Positions 33,262 to 43,667 of a DNA stretch of 64,000 bases are shown one piece after another; the stretch's first letter is position 1; every line of letters starts with the position of its first letter. Source of the stretch: Pyrus communis. Its lineage: Eukaryota; Streptophyta; Magnoliopsida; Rosales; Rosaceae. The position numbers and the translations under genes were made by a program. Location: positions 12,120,471 to 12,184,470 of the forward strand of contig NC_084819.1 in assembly GCF_963583255.1 (NCBI RefSeq), read 5' to 3'. The notes beneath the pieces were generated by a model. The model did no database searches. It had not been told where the DNA came from and saw only the letters and a list, made by a program, of their open reading frames with translations.

Positions 33262-34578
33262 TTAAAGCTCGAACTCCTCGTCCCTAAGAGCCACCTCTGC
33301 CGCCTCTTCTTCCTCCTCATCGAGAATAAAGTACTCATTCCTCTCCACCGGCCTGAACATATAGAACATCACCATGTAAAACGCAAGGCTCACAGTCTCC
33401 TCAGCCGCATTGCTCACCCACTGGTACTTATACGCCGCAATGGTCTTGAGCGCAAAAACAACGATTCGCGTGAAGTACAAGTACCCAATAACGACAACGT
33501 AAAATTGCCTGAAAAGGGTCAGCTTTGCCAAGTTCCTGGCGGCTTTTCCGTCGGTTTTCGAGGTTTCTCTCAGAGACCTGATGGACCAAACAATGGGGAA
33601 GATGATAGCGCAGCAGCAAATGATATCAACCAACAAGAAGATCTGGTTCCAGGTGACCCAGTCCTTGATAAATGGTCCCGTCTCGCCGATCACAATCGAC
33701 GCTACGTTGGCCAAGACCTGCAGAGGGATCACAATCATCAACACCTTCTTCTCCTTCTCCTGCAAAAAAGGCTTCAAGAACGACCACCCGGTCCCGATCA
33801 AAACGATCACGGTAAACAACAAAATGACACGGAGGAACTGGAAGATGTAGAACAACACATCCCAGCCGTGCGCGGTGCCGGTGACCTTCACGTAGTGCTT
33901 GTCCTCCGCCGCGCTAATCAGATTCAACGCCTTCATCAAAAGTAATCCGCCCATCAGAAGATGGATCCGGTGCACGGATCTCTTGTTGGTGTAGCAGAGG
34001 TAGACCCAGAAGCCCACAAACACCAAATACGCGAGAAAAAAGACCGAAAACAGTGACGGCAGGTTGGTCAACCCGGCCGAAAGGTAGTCGTGGGAACCAT
34101 CCGGGTCAAGATTGTAGACCTCTGTCCGTACGATCATGGATACGGTGGTCTCCGGCACGCAATTGGCGAAGAAGAGGCTGTATTCGTTGGGGGCGGACAC
34201 CGGGTAGGAGTGGCTGAAGGAAGCTTGCGGCGGCGGCGAGAGCTCCTTGAAATTGAAGAGGTGGGTGATGTAGCGGGAGTCCAAGACGCAGAGCTGAGGG
34301 TTCTGCTGGATCTCGACGAGGACCTGGAGGAGGGACTCCTCGGAGAGGAGGAAGAAGCCGAAGCGGGAGGGATCGTTATCGGGGTGCTTGGAGGTGACGG
34401 ACACGTGCGAGACCTGGATGCTCACGTGACCGGTGTGGGTGAACCCGAACTTCTCGAAGAGAATCATGGGGCGGTTGTCGGAGGAGATCGTGAGGGTCCT
34501 AATCTCCGCGGAGGACGGGGAAACCAGGGCCGCCACCAGGACGGCGATGACGAGAGGGACGAGGGGTAGATTCCTCAT
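33262..34578 (-). CDS. Seven-transmembrane GOST / lung-7TM family protein (CAND type)
   Basis: Intronless, 438 codons, ATG 34578-34576, stop TAA 33264-33262. Residues 1-24 form a signal peptide (LVPLVIAVLVAALVSPSSA, then EIR). Residues 25 to ~175 are the lumenal domain (FEKFGFTHTGHVSIQVS, SRFGFFLLSEESLLQVL, FFANCVPET). Seven membrane segments follow from ~185 to ~415 (HRIHLLMGGLLLMKALNLI, GTGWSFLKPFLQEKEK, IGETGPFIKDWVTWNQIF, FRQFYVVVIGYLYFTRIVV). The cytosolic tail is acidic (ILDEEEEEAAEVALRDEEF). This is the lung seven-transmembrane/GOST family, related to animal GPR107/108. Plant members are described as candidate GPCRs and are mostly Golgi/endomembrane proteins; their molecular role is not settled. 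The in-frame upstream extension to 34836 would bury the signal peptide and is taken as 5' UTR. Confidence 0.93.
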   Translation of the reverse strand: MRNLPLVPLVIAVLVAALVSPSSAEIRTLTISSDNRPMILFEKFGFTHTGHVSIQVSHVSVTSKHPDNDPSRFGFFLLSEESLLQVLVEIQQNPQLCVLDSRYITHLFNFKELSPPPQASFSHSYPVSAPNEYSLFFANCVPETTVSMIVRTEVYNLDPDGSHDYLSAGLTNLPSLFSVFFLAYLVFVGFWVYLCYTNKRSVHRIHLLMGGLLLMKALNLISAAEDKHYVKVTGTAHGWDVLFYIFQFLRVILLFTVIVLIGTGWSFLKPFLQEKEKKVLMIVIPLQVLANVASIVIGETGPFIKDWVTWNQIFLLVDIICCCAIIFPIVWSIRSLRETSKTDGKAARNLAKLTLFRQFYVVVIGYLYFTRIVVFALKTIAAYKYQWVSNAAEETVSLAFYMVMFYMFRPVERNEYFILDEEEEEAAEVALRDEEFEL

Positions 34579-34894
34579 TTTGCTCTCGGCGAAGGTCAGG
34601 GTTTGGCCTCTGGTGGGGAATTGGGGGAGATCGGGGCAAAGCTTGGGATTTTGGGGACGAAGGGTTTGAAGATGGAATGGCGTGGATTTTAAGATTTCTA
34701 TCGGTTTGACCGTAATGCCCCTTTTTATGGGCCGAAATGAAGTCCAGTTGGCCGGCAGGCCCATTTCTTGTTCTTGTGTATCGGAGGAATATAGGAAACT
34801 ATCGTTTTGGTTCTTGTATTTATAGCCTCGTGTCAAATTAGATCAAATTTTCCGTATACTAAAAAAACAGCGTTATATCAGTTTTACGGTCCAA

Positions 34895-35056
34895 TGCTAT
34901 TTTTTTTACTTAAAAATGAGAGGTCTTAAATTCGAATCTCGTGGACGGCGAATTCGATATCAAATTAGGTTGTCCATTATGTGTCTTAGCCAAACTATCA
35001 TCCTCTTAGTGTAATAAAAGTATATCAATGTACTCAAAAAAAAAAAAAAAAATTAA
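34895..35056 (+). repeat. Short SINE-like repeat, copy 4
   Basis: 'gaggtcttaaattcgaatctcg', 'ggcgaattcgatatcaaatta', 'gtccattatgtgtcttagcc', 'ctcttagtgtaat' and a 17-base A tail. Confidence 0.58.
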
Positions 35057-35191
35057 CAATGCCTTGTCATATTATAATTCAACTCAATTTATAATAAGTG
35101 TACTTATTTTTTTAATGGTGGTCAGAGAGAAGCTGAAATGCCTCTATGAGTCTTTCTGACTCCCAGAATGATGAACTGCAGTGATGAAATC

Positions 35192-36720
35192 TAGGGGTGG
35201 GTTCAAAAAACCGAAAAACGAACCGAAACTGAAAAAACCAAACCGAACCGAATTAATTAAATTAATGTTTTTTTATTTAATTATCTGTTTTGGGTATTAT
35301 TTTGTAAACCCAATTTGTAAGTCCAAATGTGTTGTGAGTTGTTAAGATACAAAGCTTCCAACAGGCGGAAATAGATGTATGGGACATTGACGATATAGTA
35401 TGCATCCGTCTTCTCTGGATAGTTTAAGTCATCAATTGTAGAGATAACAATCAAAAGTTGCATCAACAGATCATACAAAGTGTCAATCTCTCGGGTCCTT
35501 ACAAAAAGAATTAAAAAGAAAAACAAATGGCAAACAAATAGAGGCTCATGCTATAGCAAGAGATACCTTTTATCTGGTTAAATGCCAAGAGCCTTAAACC
35601 AGTCATATCCAAAACCTTCACACACGTTCCAATATATTGTCCATAATTCTTCGTTGCGGAAGGCTACAACAAAAGAGGGGGAAGGGGGGGGGGGTGGGAA
35701 ATTAGGCTCCTAAAAGAATTCCATGTTAGAAAGATAAAACTAAACATTCTCAAGTACTAACCAATACAACACATTTTTTGTACCAAGGTTCTAAAAGACG
35801 TTAGGCGCTAGTCGGGCGGCGAGCTGGGGTCTAGCACCTAGGCGACTAGGCGGGGTCTAGGCGGGGGACTAGGTAGATTTAACTAAATCCATTATATTTC
35901 ATGTAAATAAGTGTATGTTTATACTCAATATATATATAATTTCATCATAAACTACAAAATAGAATGACACATATATTATGAAGTATTGGAACATAATGAA
36001 AACGTGGGGAACAAGCATATAATGTGTGCTCATTTAAGTATTCGACAAGTCTCTAACAATTTATTAAAAAAAAAATGCAAAGTGAAAGTTATCTATTTTC
36101 TGTCTAAGTGAGTCGATGCCTAGGCGGGTCTAGGCGGGCGCCTTAGTAGGTCTATGGGCCCTTTCTTAATTTTCAAACGCCTAAGCATTAATTGGGGCGG
36201 TAACCAACTGCCTAGGGCCTAGGTGGCACTAGGCGGGGATTTTTAGAACAGTGCTCTATACTCATTCATTTGGATGTTAGACTGGACATAGTAATTTACC
36301 TACAATGACAACGAATCAAACAAGTAAGCATCATCACCACAAGAATAATAATATCGCATAATAGCATACAAACATGCACCAAACTACAATTTAACAGAAA
36401 CATGGGTACATAAAGCTCCTTATTTTAGAAAATTTACATATCTGCATGTTAATACATGACCAATGCTATAATATCTTGAAACTCCATGGTATACATAATG
36501 ACTCATTTTCTTAGCATTGGAAGTCTCAGTAACACCAAAATATAGAACATTATGCACATAAATTCTACTGCCTTCTCTCATATCAGATTTTTTTTTTTTC
36601 ATTTTTTGAAAAAATAAAAAATAAAAAACAGAAACCAAACAAAAAAAACTGAAAAAAAATTGAACCGAACTGATATTTCGGTTCGGTTTTGGTTTTGGCA
36701 AAAAACCAAACCCTGCCCTA
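35192..36720. mobile_element. hAT-type element, 1529 bp, 8-bp TSD
   Basis: Perfect 8-bp duplication atgaaatc at 35184-35191 and 36721-36728. Inverted ends: taggggtgggttc and complement tagggcagggtttgg, followed by subterminal 'aaccgaaccgaa' versus 'ttcggttcggtt'. 8-bp duplications and a TAGGG start are hAT hallmarks. No transposase frame was seen, so it is non-autonomous. It contains a nested MITE (35788-36250). Confidence 0.85.
35788..36250. mobile_element. Nested GC-rich MITE, about 460 bp
   Basis: Ends 'gttctaaaagacgttaggcg' and complement of 'cgcctagg…tttttagaac'. The arms are rich in ctaggcg/cgcctag motifs, in strong contrast to the AT-rich middle. Located inside the hAT element. The target duplication is not clear. 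Confidence 0.65.
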
Positions 36721-36740
36721 ATGAAATCACCAGCTGATCC

Positions 36741-37164
36741 TCATTTTTTTTCTTTCTTTTTTTAATACAAGCACAATATAACAACTATGTTGCTCATACA
36801 TATTATAGCACATAAAATATACATTGCGTAGCAAGTGTTTTAAATAAACACAACCTATTTGAGTCATATTAGGTCATAACCTTTCAATTTTCAACCAATT
36901 TGAGTTACAAAATTTTTAAAATAGGTCAAAATTAAGCATTCAATCCCAGTGGACATCAAAATTGTCAAGTGTTAGGCACATGAATGCATTTTTTGGGCTA
37001 TCCATTTTATGTGCGGTCTCTCTGTGATCTTTATTATTGATTGACACATGTTCATAAACTTATTCGTATGTCTACAAACTTATTTATTTATTTAAGGGGA
37101 TTAAGTTTATGGGCACATATCAATTATTGGTAGAAGCTATACACAAATGAATGCACGAAATTTT
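36741..37164. other. Intergenic, no gene recognised
   Basis: AT-rich with a T-rich run at the start. A weak direct resemblance between 'gatttgacacatgttcataaac' and 'gggcacatatcaattattgg' suggests old repeats. Nothing is supported as coding. Confidence 0.4.
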
Positions 37165-37330
37165 TACTCGCCAAGGCATCCACCAAGGTGATGAAGATGA
37201 GAGTAACAAGGAGCAATTTCATCATTTTGCTCTCGCCTCTCGATGAGGGTCGAGATAGATGGTTTGGGTTTTAGGGACAAATGAAGGGGGATGGGGATGG
37301 TGTGGATTTATTATTGGGAGCATTTTGGTC
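37165..37330 (-). pseudogene. Broken fragment of the 7TM gene 5' end
   Basis: On the plus strand, 'tcatcattttgctctcgcct', 'ggtttgggttttagggac' and 'gggatggtgtggattta' follow the same order as 34560-34700 of the 7TM gene ('tcctcattttgctctcggcg', 'gggattttggggacgaag', 'ggaatggcgtggatttt'). It covers the start codon area and leader only, in the same orientation. This is a small, diverged duplicate without coding potential. Confidence 0.6.
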
Positions 37331-37712
37331 AGTTATATTCATTTACACTTATAGTGAGAGACCTCAAGTTCAACTACATTGATGACGAGTTCAATATTGT
37401 TGTAGACCTATTTAACTGAAGAATTATAGGGAGGGAGAGAGGTGCAATGGCAAGGAGATAGAGAGAGTTTGGTGTAATAAGAGGTGTGTGTTAACTTACT
37501 CTATTATGCCTTTATTTATATTAGTAAGAAGGTAAGTTTCTTACCCTTTAGGTATTACAACTAAATTAGGACACTATCTAAAAGATATTGTAGAATTCTA
37601 GTAAGATTTACAAAACCACATTCCTAACCTAACTAGGACTGCAGTAGATATTTAATTATTACAGTTTTACAATTATTTTCCACTCCATCGGGCTGAAATG
37701 AGGCCTAATGGT
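37331..37712. other. Repeat-like DNA, no gene
   Basis: Around 37355-37400 a weak SINE-like piece ('gagagacctcaagttcaac', 'gacgagttcaatattg'). Around 37430-37700 sequence with 'gagagagtttggtgtaataa' that may be an old LTR fragment. Boundaries could not be set. Confidence 0.4.
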
Positions 37713-37715
37713 TTA

Positions 37716-38253
37716 GAGCACTTCCACCCCTTTCTAGTCTCTTAAGGGATAGTTGATTTAATCCCCCCTCCCCAACCAAAAAGAAAACAACTCCAACCCG
37801 TTTCAATCGACTGGGCTCTGGGGTAGCCCAATTGCTCACCTAGTGAGTAATCGAATGGCCCAACCCCCAAGGGTAGTGATGCAAGGCTGACGTTACAGTG
37901 ATGTCAGCCACTATTAAAAATTAAAAATTAAATATAATAAAAAAATAAATTAAAAATATAAAAAATTATAATTCTTTTCTATAAATATATAATCGTGTTC
38001 TTTCACCTTACACCACGTTTTAATATTTTCAAATACTTTTAACAAATCTTTCATTATTATCCAAAATTAAAAATAAAAATATTTTTATTATTTTATTAAA
38101 AAAAAATAATAATATTTTAATATGAAAGTCTTGCACTATTCAGTTCAGGGTGGCGATGCACTTGAATAATTACTATTCAGTGAAAGTAGTTACTATTTAT
38201 TGAAGGATTATATTACCTATTGCCCAGGGAGCTTTTTAAAGGTGGAAGTGCTC
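37716..38253. mobile_element. Tourist-like MITE, 538 bp, TSD TTA
   Basis: Inverted ends gagcacttccacccc and complement gagcacttccaccttt. TTA duplications at 37713-37715 and 38254-38256. The interior is AT-rich, with no coding content. Confidence 0.78.
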
Positions 38254-38262
38254 TTATGGGTT

Positions 38263-38613
38263 TAGCCTTAGTTTGATACTGAGGTGATTTTGAAAAAAGT
38301 GGCTATTAAAAAAAGCTGCGAGTTTTTTTATGTTTGGTAAACATTCAACTTCAGCTTTTTTTCATAGTTTTGGGTGAAAAAAAAAAACCAAAAACACAAA
38401 GCTGCAAAACCCAGCTTTGAAAAACCAATTTTTTTTCACATCTGTTTTACATAAAAGTTTATCAAACACTATAATACTGTTTTTTTTTTTTTTCAAAAGC
38501 ACTTTTACAAAAAAGTTTACCAAATACTCTACTGCTTTATTTCACAGCTGCTTATTCTCATAGCACAGCAGAAACAATTTTTTTTCAAAACATAACAATA
38601 CCAAACTAGTCCT
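38263..38613. mobile_element. MITE, about 350 bp
   Basis: Inverted ends 'ccttagtttgatactgag' and complement 'gactagtttggtattgtt'. Subterminal regions carry paired 'aaaagctg'/'cagctt' motifs. It lies nine bases from the previous MITE. Target duplication not resolved. Confidence 0.6.
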
Positions 38614-39432
38614 TAATGGGCCGTCAAACCTATTTATGGTCTTGTCTAGTGGACTTGTGGAGAAATATTGACATGCGCATGTGCAACACGTGGACGCATA
38701 TTCGGATGTCCCAACTCCAAGTCATACCTCATAAATCATTACGACGGACTGACCCTGTCCGGTCCAGCGTTCCCAATCGGCAGTTTTTTCATGTCTCGGA
38801 AATGCCCTTGTTCCACCATGAAACACCCACATTGCCATCGTAGACTTGCAATTTCATATTTTACTAAATTATTTTTCTTTTTCCAACAAAAAAAAATATT
38901 GGCAACATGATTATTACTAATAGCATTTTCTTAATGAATGATGGATGTGATTATCGTAATTAATCGAATCTGGCCCCATCCCTTCAATGCAATTAAGATG
39001 GATGTTGACATGGTATTTAAACTATAAACTTGACTAGTGTTGTGTGAATTAATAGATAGAATGTTTCACATTTTTTTTGAGCTACATTATTGTTGACTCA
39101 TTATAAAACTTAGCATACCACTCCTCCTTAATGTAGATAATATTGTTTATTAAAAAAAAAAAGATGAATAATTGTCACATACTTTTTTTTTGAGTCAACT
39201 GTCACATACTATTGACTATTGACCATTGAGCTAAAAATTTATAAATGACAGACTTAGGCCATCTGTAAAGAAGATGTCAAATTTTAAACATAAATATAAA
39301 TTTGAAGGCTTCTGTGGCACTTTAATTTTTTTTTTTTTTTTAAATTGTGTTCTACACCTAATATACTAAATTTAAACTATTATTTATTGCATTATTATTA
39401 TTTTTATAATTGTAATAAGTATTATTAGAACA

Positions 39433-39469
<37 letters not shown>

Positions 39470-40315
39470 GTAAAAAGCATTTACTAATCACTAAAAACAT
39501 ATTTGAAGTTGCTATCAAATTTGTCACCGACCACATTTGATGTCAATCCACGTCATACCATGTAAGAATTAACATTTCAGTCGGAAAACGTTAAAGTTAT
39601 CTCTTTTTTTTTTTTTATTGTTATTATTGATGTAAACCTTTTGACATTTTCTTTGGAGATGCTGTTAAGTGGTTTAATTGATAGATTAGAAGGGTAATAT
39701 TATATAGGCCATGGATGCGAGGATTGGTAGGTACATTTTTACCTATGCTTTATTTATTTTTTTCTTTTTCTACGTTCTTGCTAGTTTTTCTCATCAAACA
39801 TTTTGGTGCTTTGATAAAATTCCATTTATGGGGTTACTTTATTAAGATCATTTCTCTAAAAAAAATCAACCAATTTGAAAATCGTATAGCATTGCCATTA
39901 TATTGTCGTGATTGTTTGAGTGTTTAGCTAAAAAAACAAACAAATTTGAAAATGTTGTGATATTAATTACATGTGTTGATGTGTAAATTATTAGTAGATT
40001 GTATTTACAATACTTGAAGATCTTATTCCTTTGTGATTGTATTATTTGCAAGGGAAGGAATACTCATCAGTTTACTATAAATAAAGGCACAAATGATGGA
40101 AAATAAGCATCACATAAATTCCTCATCTCTCTCCTTCAGATGTCGCACCCTCTTTCTCATAGGCCACAACATGTTATCAAGCACGCTCCTGACGTTGTGT
40201 TAAGAAACTGAAGGTTATATGCTATAAACTCGTTCACAAGATACATCATCGCAATCTAAATTCTTCTAAAATACTGTCTAAATGTCGATATTTTTTCAGC
40301 CTAATTGCTTCAAGC
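38614..40315. other. Intergenic, no intact gene
   Basis: Contains a SINE-like copy at about 39065-39162 ('cattattgttgactcattataaaactta', A tail), an (AAT)n microsatellite at 39432-39468 and AT-rich DNA. The frames at 38616-38843 and 39715-39927 have no recognisable domain. Confidence 0.5.
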
Positions 40316-40320
40316 ATTCA

Positions 40321-40614
40321 TGTAAGATCCCAAATCGGCCAGGGGTGAGGATCCTGCAAGCCTTATATGTATATTTTTATCTTTACTTAGCATGAGGTCT
40401 TTTGAGAGCTCATTGGCTTCGGAGTTCATCGGAACTCCAAAGTTAAGCGAGTTTGCGTGAGAGCAATCCTAAGATGGGTGACCCACTGGGAAGTTCTCGT
40501 ATGAGTTCCCAGAAACAAAACCGTGAGGGCGTGGTCGGGGCCCAAAGCGGACAATATCGTGCTACGATGAAGTCGAGCCCGATATGTGGTGGGGGCCAGG
40601 GCCGGGATGTGACA
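40321..40614 (+). mobile_element. Cassandra solo LTR with 5S rRNA-like core
   Basis: Starts TGTAAGATCCC, ends GGGATGTGACA, 294 bp, with a perfect 5-bp duplication attca at 40316-40320 and 40615-40619. The core from about 40395 to 40515 follows 5S rRNA: 'ggaactccaaagttaagcg', 'gagagcaatcctaag', 'gatgggtgaccc', 'ctgggaagttctcgt'. Cassandra TRIMs are the plant retroelements that carry 5S sequence with its polymerase III control region inside the LTR. Only one LTR is present and no internal region, so two LTRs probably recombined. Confidence 0.9.
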
Positions 40615-40970
40615 ATTCACCATTGAACATGCACTATAATTTCGTTTTAGAATTATATATTCTACTTAAATTATGGTTAGTAATTATATTATATTATGTT
40701 ACTACTGTTTAATTGTAGTGAACTGAATCCAGTGTGAATAAGCAAAGAAAAAAAGAAGAAAAAATGGGATTTTTTTTAACTCTAAAATGATTAGTTGCAA
40801 TGTCATACAATTGTTAAAAATATGTTAAGTTAGCCTTTAAATGGTGACATGACAAATATAAAGCCCACATTTTCTATGGCGTGGCAAATAAAAAAAATTA
40901 ATTATTGAAGAAAAATAATTTAAAAAGGAAAAAGATGCGCCTACCTTCTTCTCTAGGGACCTTTAGAACC

Positions 40971-41256
40971 GGAACCGGATCCTTTCCGGGGCCGGAACCG
41001 GATCCCTTCCGGGGCCGGAACCGGATCCCTTCCGGGGCCAAAAAATCTAAACCTAAGGATAAAAAATCTGAGCCTAAGGATAAAAAATCTGAGCCTAAGG
41101 ATCAAATGATCTGGGCCATTGAAATTTGATCCAATTGCTTCAAACAGAGGGCCCCTCTAAAAGTTATAATAATTGTAGCCATTGGATCAAATTTCAATGC
41201 CCCAAATCATTTGATCTCTGGGCTCAATTCCTTTGGATCCGGAGGGATCCAGTTCC
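40971..41256. mobile_element. MULE-type MITE, 286 bp, perfect 9-bp TSD, with two minisatellites
   Basis: Identical 9-bp repeats tttagaacc at 40962-40970 and 41257-41265. Inverted ends ggaaccggatcc and complement of ggatccagttcc. Inside are three copies of a 23-bp GC-rich unit (ggaaccggatcccttccggg type, 40971-41039), three of a 21-bp unit (aaaaaatctgagcctaagga type, 41040-41102), then a foldback. The core 'aaagttataataattgtag' is shared with 62527-62725. Confidence 0.82.
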
Positions 41257-41337
41257 TTTAGAACCTGTAGTGCTTCACCAATGCCACCTCCACTCACTAT
41301 CTTTGACCATGACGTCACCTCCACCTCCACCTCCACC

Positions 41338-41600
41338 TACGATGTCAAGGCTGACTCCGACCACGTCCTCTCCAACGTCACCTCCACTAGTGACCTCGCC
41401 AACCAACGCCAAGGTCAGTAAGCCTAACCTTGCCCAATGTCTCAAGTCCACGCTTTATCGCCTTGACACCATTGTCAAGTGCATCAACTGAATCGATGAT
41501 GTCAAGTAGTTCCTCGAAGCCCAAGACTACAAGTCTGCCACTAATTACGTCTAGCGCTTCCTTATATCAACTCTAAATACATGAAGTCCAGCATCGACCA
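41338..41600 (+). pseudogene. COG4 fragment, broken
   Basis: First frame: DVKADSDHVLSNVTSTSDLA, then a frameshift near 41408 and AKVSKPNLAQCLKSTLYRLD, TIVKCIN-stop-IDDVK-stop-FLEAQDYKSATNYV-stop-RFL. This matches the N-terminal coiled-coil region of plant COG4, a subunit of the conserved oligomeric Golgi tethering complex (family pattern ADSDHMLSNVTST and LAQSRVQSTLLR). Three in-frame stops and a shift make it a pseudogene. No intron-like interruption is seen, so it may be a processed or transduplicated fragment. It begins just beyond the 9-bp repeat of the neighbouring MITE. Confidence 0.75.
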
Positions 41601-42759
41601 GATGAAGCATTCTAATGTGTTGAGATTCATCACCACGGTGTTCTTGCCTTTCGAACCAGTTATCAAAACTAGTCGTTGATGTTGCCATTTGGCCTCTCAT
41701 TTGGAAAGATGAGAATTTATGACCAAAACCGGTTGGGAGAGTTGTTGGAAAACCAGACAACAACAAAGGGTGGAAGAGATGGTGCTTTGGACGGGGAAGA
41801 TGAGTTTTTGGTTTATTTATTTTTTACTTAGGTTTATTTTTTAATTTAATTTAATTTTCATTTATTTGAAATAATCAAATATTTAAAATATAATTTATTT
41901 TTATCTACATGGCGCAATTGATTGCCACGTTAGCAAAAATATCGGCCTGCATTTGTCAGGTCATCATTTAGCTGTTAACTTAACAGATTTTCTAACTATT
42001 GTATGACATTGTACCTAAATCATAACTCTGTGTTTGAATTTAAAATGGTTTAAAATGACGATTGAGGTTGTTATTGCATTCAAACTTCAAAAGAGGCAAA
42101 ATATAATTTATCAAGTAACACCTCAATGCAAACACGTTGTTATTGCTTTCAAACTTAAAAAGAGGCAAAATATAATTTATCAAGTAACACCTCAACCCAA
42201 ACACAATAAGACATAAATTGAATAAAAAATTGAGGTTTAGAGGGCACGATAGACAATCTAATAAGAAACGTATTAAAATTTTGTTAACTTGGAGACAAAG
42301 ACTTATATGACTCTAAGAAGGGATTTTTTTAGTGCATCGAAAATATGGAACGGTATATCAAGTTTGATAATACAATTGATTGAAAATTTGAAAAAGAAGT
42401 TTCAACTAATTGTACTATGAATTTTTATATACCCCTAATTCCGACACAATGAAATATTTCTCTACCTTGAGGGAGTGGTTTGACCGAGATTAAATATTCT
42501 GCACTCAAAATGAGTTAAGCTTCTTTGTGACCTGAATTATTGATTAACACATATTTAAAAATTTAATTTTATTAACTTTGTTATCCTATACTTAACGAGT
42601 GTCAAATAATAACGGGTCAAGCCACACCAAATATGAAGATTTGCTCTCGGTCCGACCCCCTCTTTCTTTGTCTCTCTCTCTCCCTGTTCAAACCTGGCGA
42701 GTGGCAAGTCTGGCGACACGACATCTGATCTCAGTGATACCAACCCAAAATCACTAAAC
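41601..42759. other. Intergenic with a 69-bp tandem repeat
   Basis: 42067-42203 holds two copies of a 69-bp unit ('gttgttattgcattcaaact', 'gaggcaaaatataatttatc'). The rest is AT-rich with no gene recognised. From about 42660 it is likely the promoter of the PAH1 gene. Confidence 0.55.
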
Positions 42760-43119
42760 TACCCTTATACAAACCCTGATATTTACATGTCACAGCCGGC
42801 AACTCCACACGAAATTTCCTTGACCACACAGGACTCGTTCGGTATTTTACTCCCAGGAGTACCTATTTAATGCTTCGCCGCGGAGATTTCTACCTCTGGC
42901 TTTTTTCTGTTCATCCAGACGAATCCTCCCGACGGAAATCCAGACTTCGAAGCCGATAAGTGTTCAAACTACAGAGGTTGGATTTCCCAATTCGCCGTCG
43001 GGACAGAAACCCAGAAGGAAAAATTCAAAATTGAAGGAGAACGGTGCCATAGAGAATTGTTTCGAGTGTTTGAGCTATCTGATTGCTCTAATTTTTCATG
43101 AATTTTGCAATACGAACCC

Positions 43120-43532
43120 GTAAGTTTGATTTAATCACAAAGTTCTTGTTATTTTGCTGATTTTATACACTTTATGATTTTTCAATGTGGGTTTTTTAAG
43201 TTTCTCAATTTTGGGTATTTGATTGAATTGTTTAATTTTTGTATGCATTGGGGTATTGGTTTGTTTGGTTGCCGAGAAAATTAGAAATCGCAGGGAATCA
43301 AATTTGAGACTTTTGAGCATCTTAGAGCTCAATTTGTACGGATTGTATCGAAAGGTTTCGAATTTTCTGATGGGGACTGTAGAATTAATTTTCCCACGGA
43401 TTTTCTTGGCAACCAAACAGGGTGTTAGGGTTTCCAATGACTTTTAGATGACATTGGTTATTTCTTTTTATGTGGATTCTTCCAATTAGGAAACCACTTT
43501 GTTTGAGTTTCATTCCGTTGCATGTTATGCAG
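43120..43532 (+). other. Probable 5' UTR intron of PAH1
   Basis: Donor GTAAGTTT at 43120 and acceptor ATGCAG at 43532 fit plant splice sites. The spacer is T-rich, as usual for plant introns. A leader exon would lie before 43120 and continue from 43533 to the ATG. Transcript data would be needed to confirm it. Confidence 0.5.
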
Positions 43533-43667
43533 ATACCGGACAAGGATCGGAATCGTGATCACGGAACCAGAGTTTTCGATGCATGTATTAAAGAATTTAG
43601 AGATTTGAGGTTAGATGATAATTGGGGTTTCACAAAAATTTGAGTGGTTGATAGTAGGTTTGAACCA

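Larger units (their letters stand above)
35117..36740 (+). repeat. Third, truncated SINE copy, split by a hAT element
   Basis: 35117-35191 ('ggtcagagagaagctgaaatg', 'gagtctttctgactcccaga', 'aactgcagtgatgaaatc') and 36729-36740 ('accagctgatcc') match the 3' half of the SINE at 20150-20240. The A and B boxes are absent. The hAT element described next sits inside it. Confidence 0.55.

Noticed and set aside
33196..33945. 249-codon plus-strand frame over the 7TM gene
   Set aside because: GC-rich shadow of the real minus-strand gene, with no recognisable domain.
34579..34836. In-frame N-terminal extension of the 7TM protein
   Set aside because: It would put 86 residues before an evident signal peptide, which argues for leader sequence.
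38616..38910. Two overlapping short frames after the MITE pair
   Set aside because: No domain or codon bias, and no promoter or splice context.
40395..40515. A 5S rRNA gene
   Set aside because: Only similar to 5S, and enclosed by LTR termini and a 5-bp duplication, so it is part of a Cassandra LTR and not an rRNA gene.
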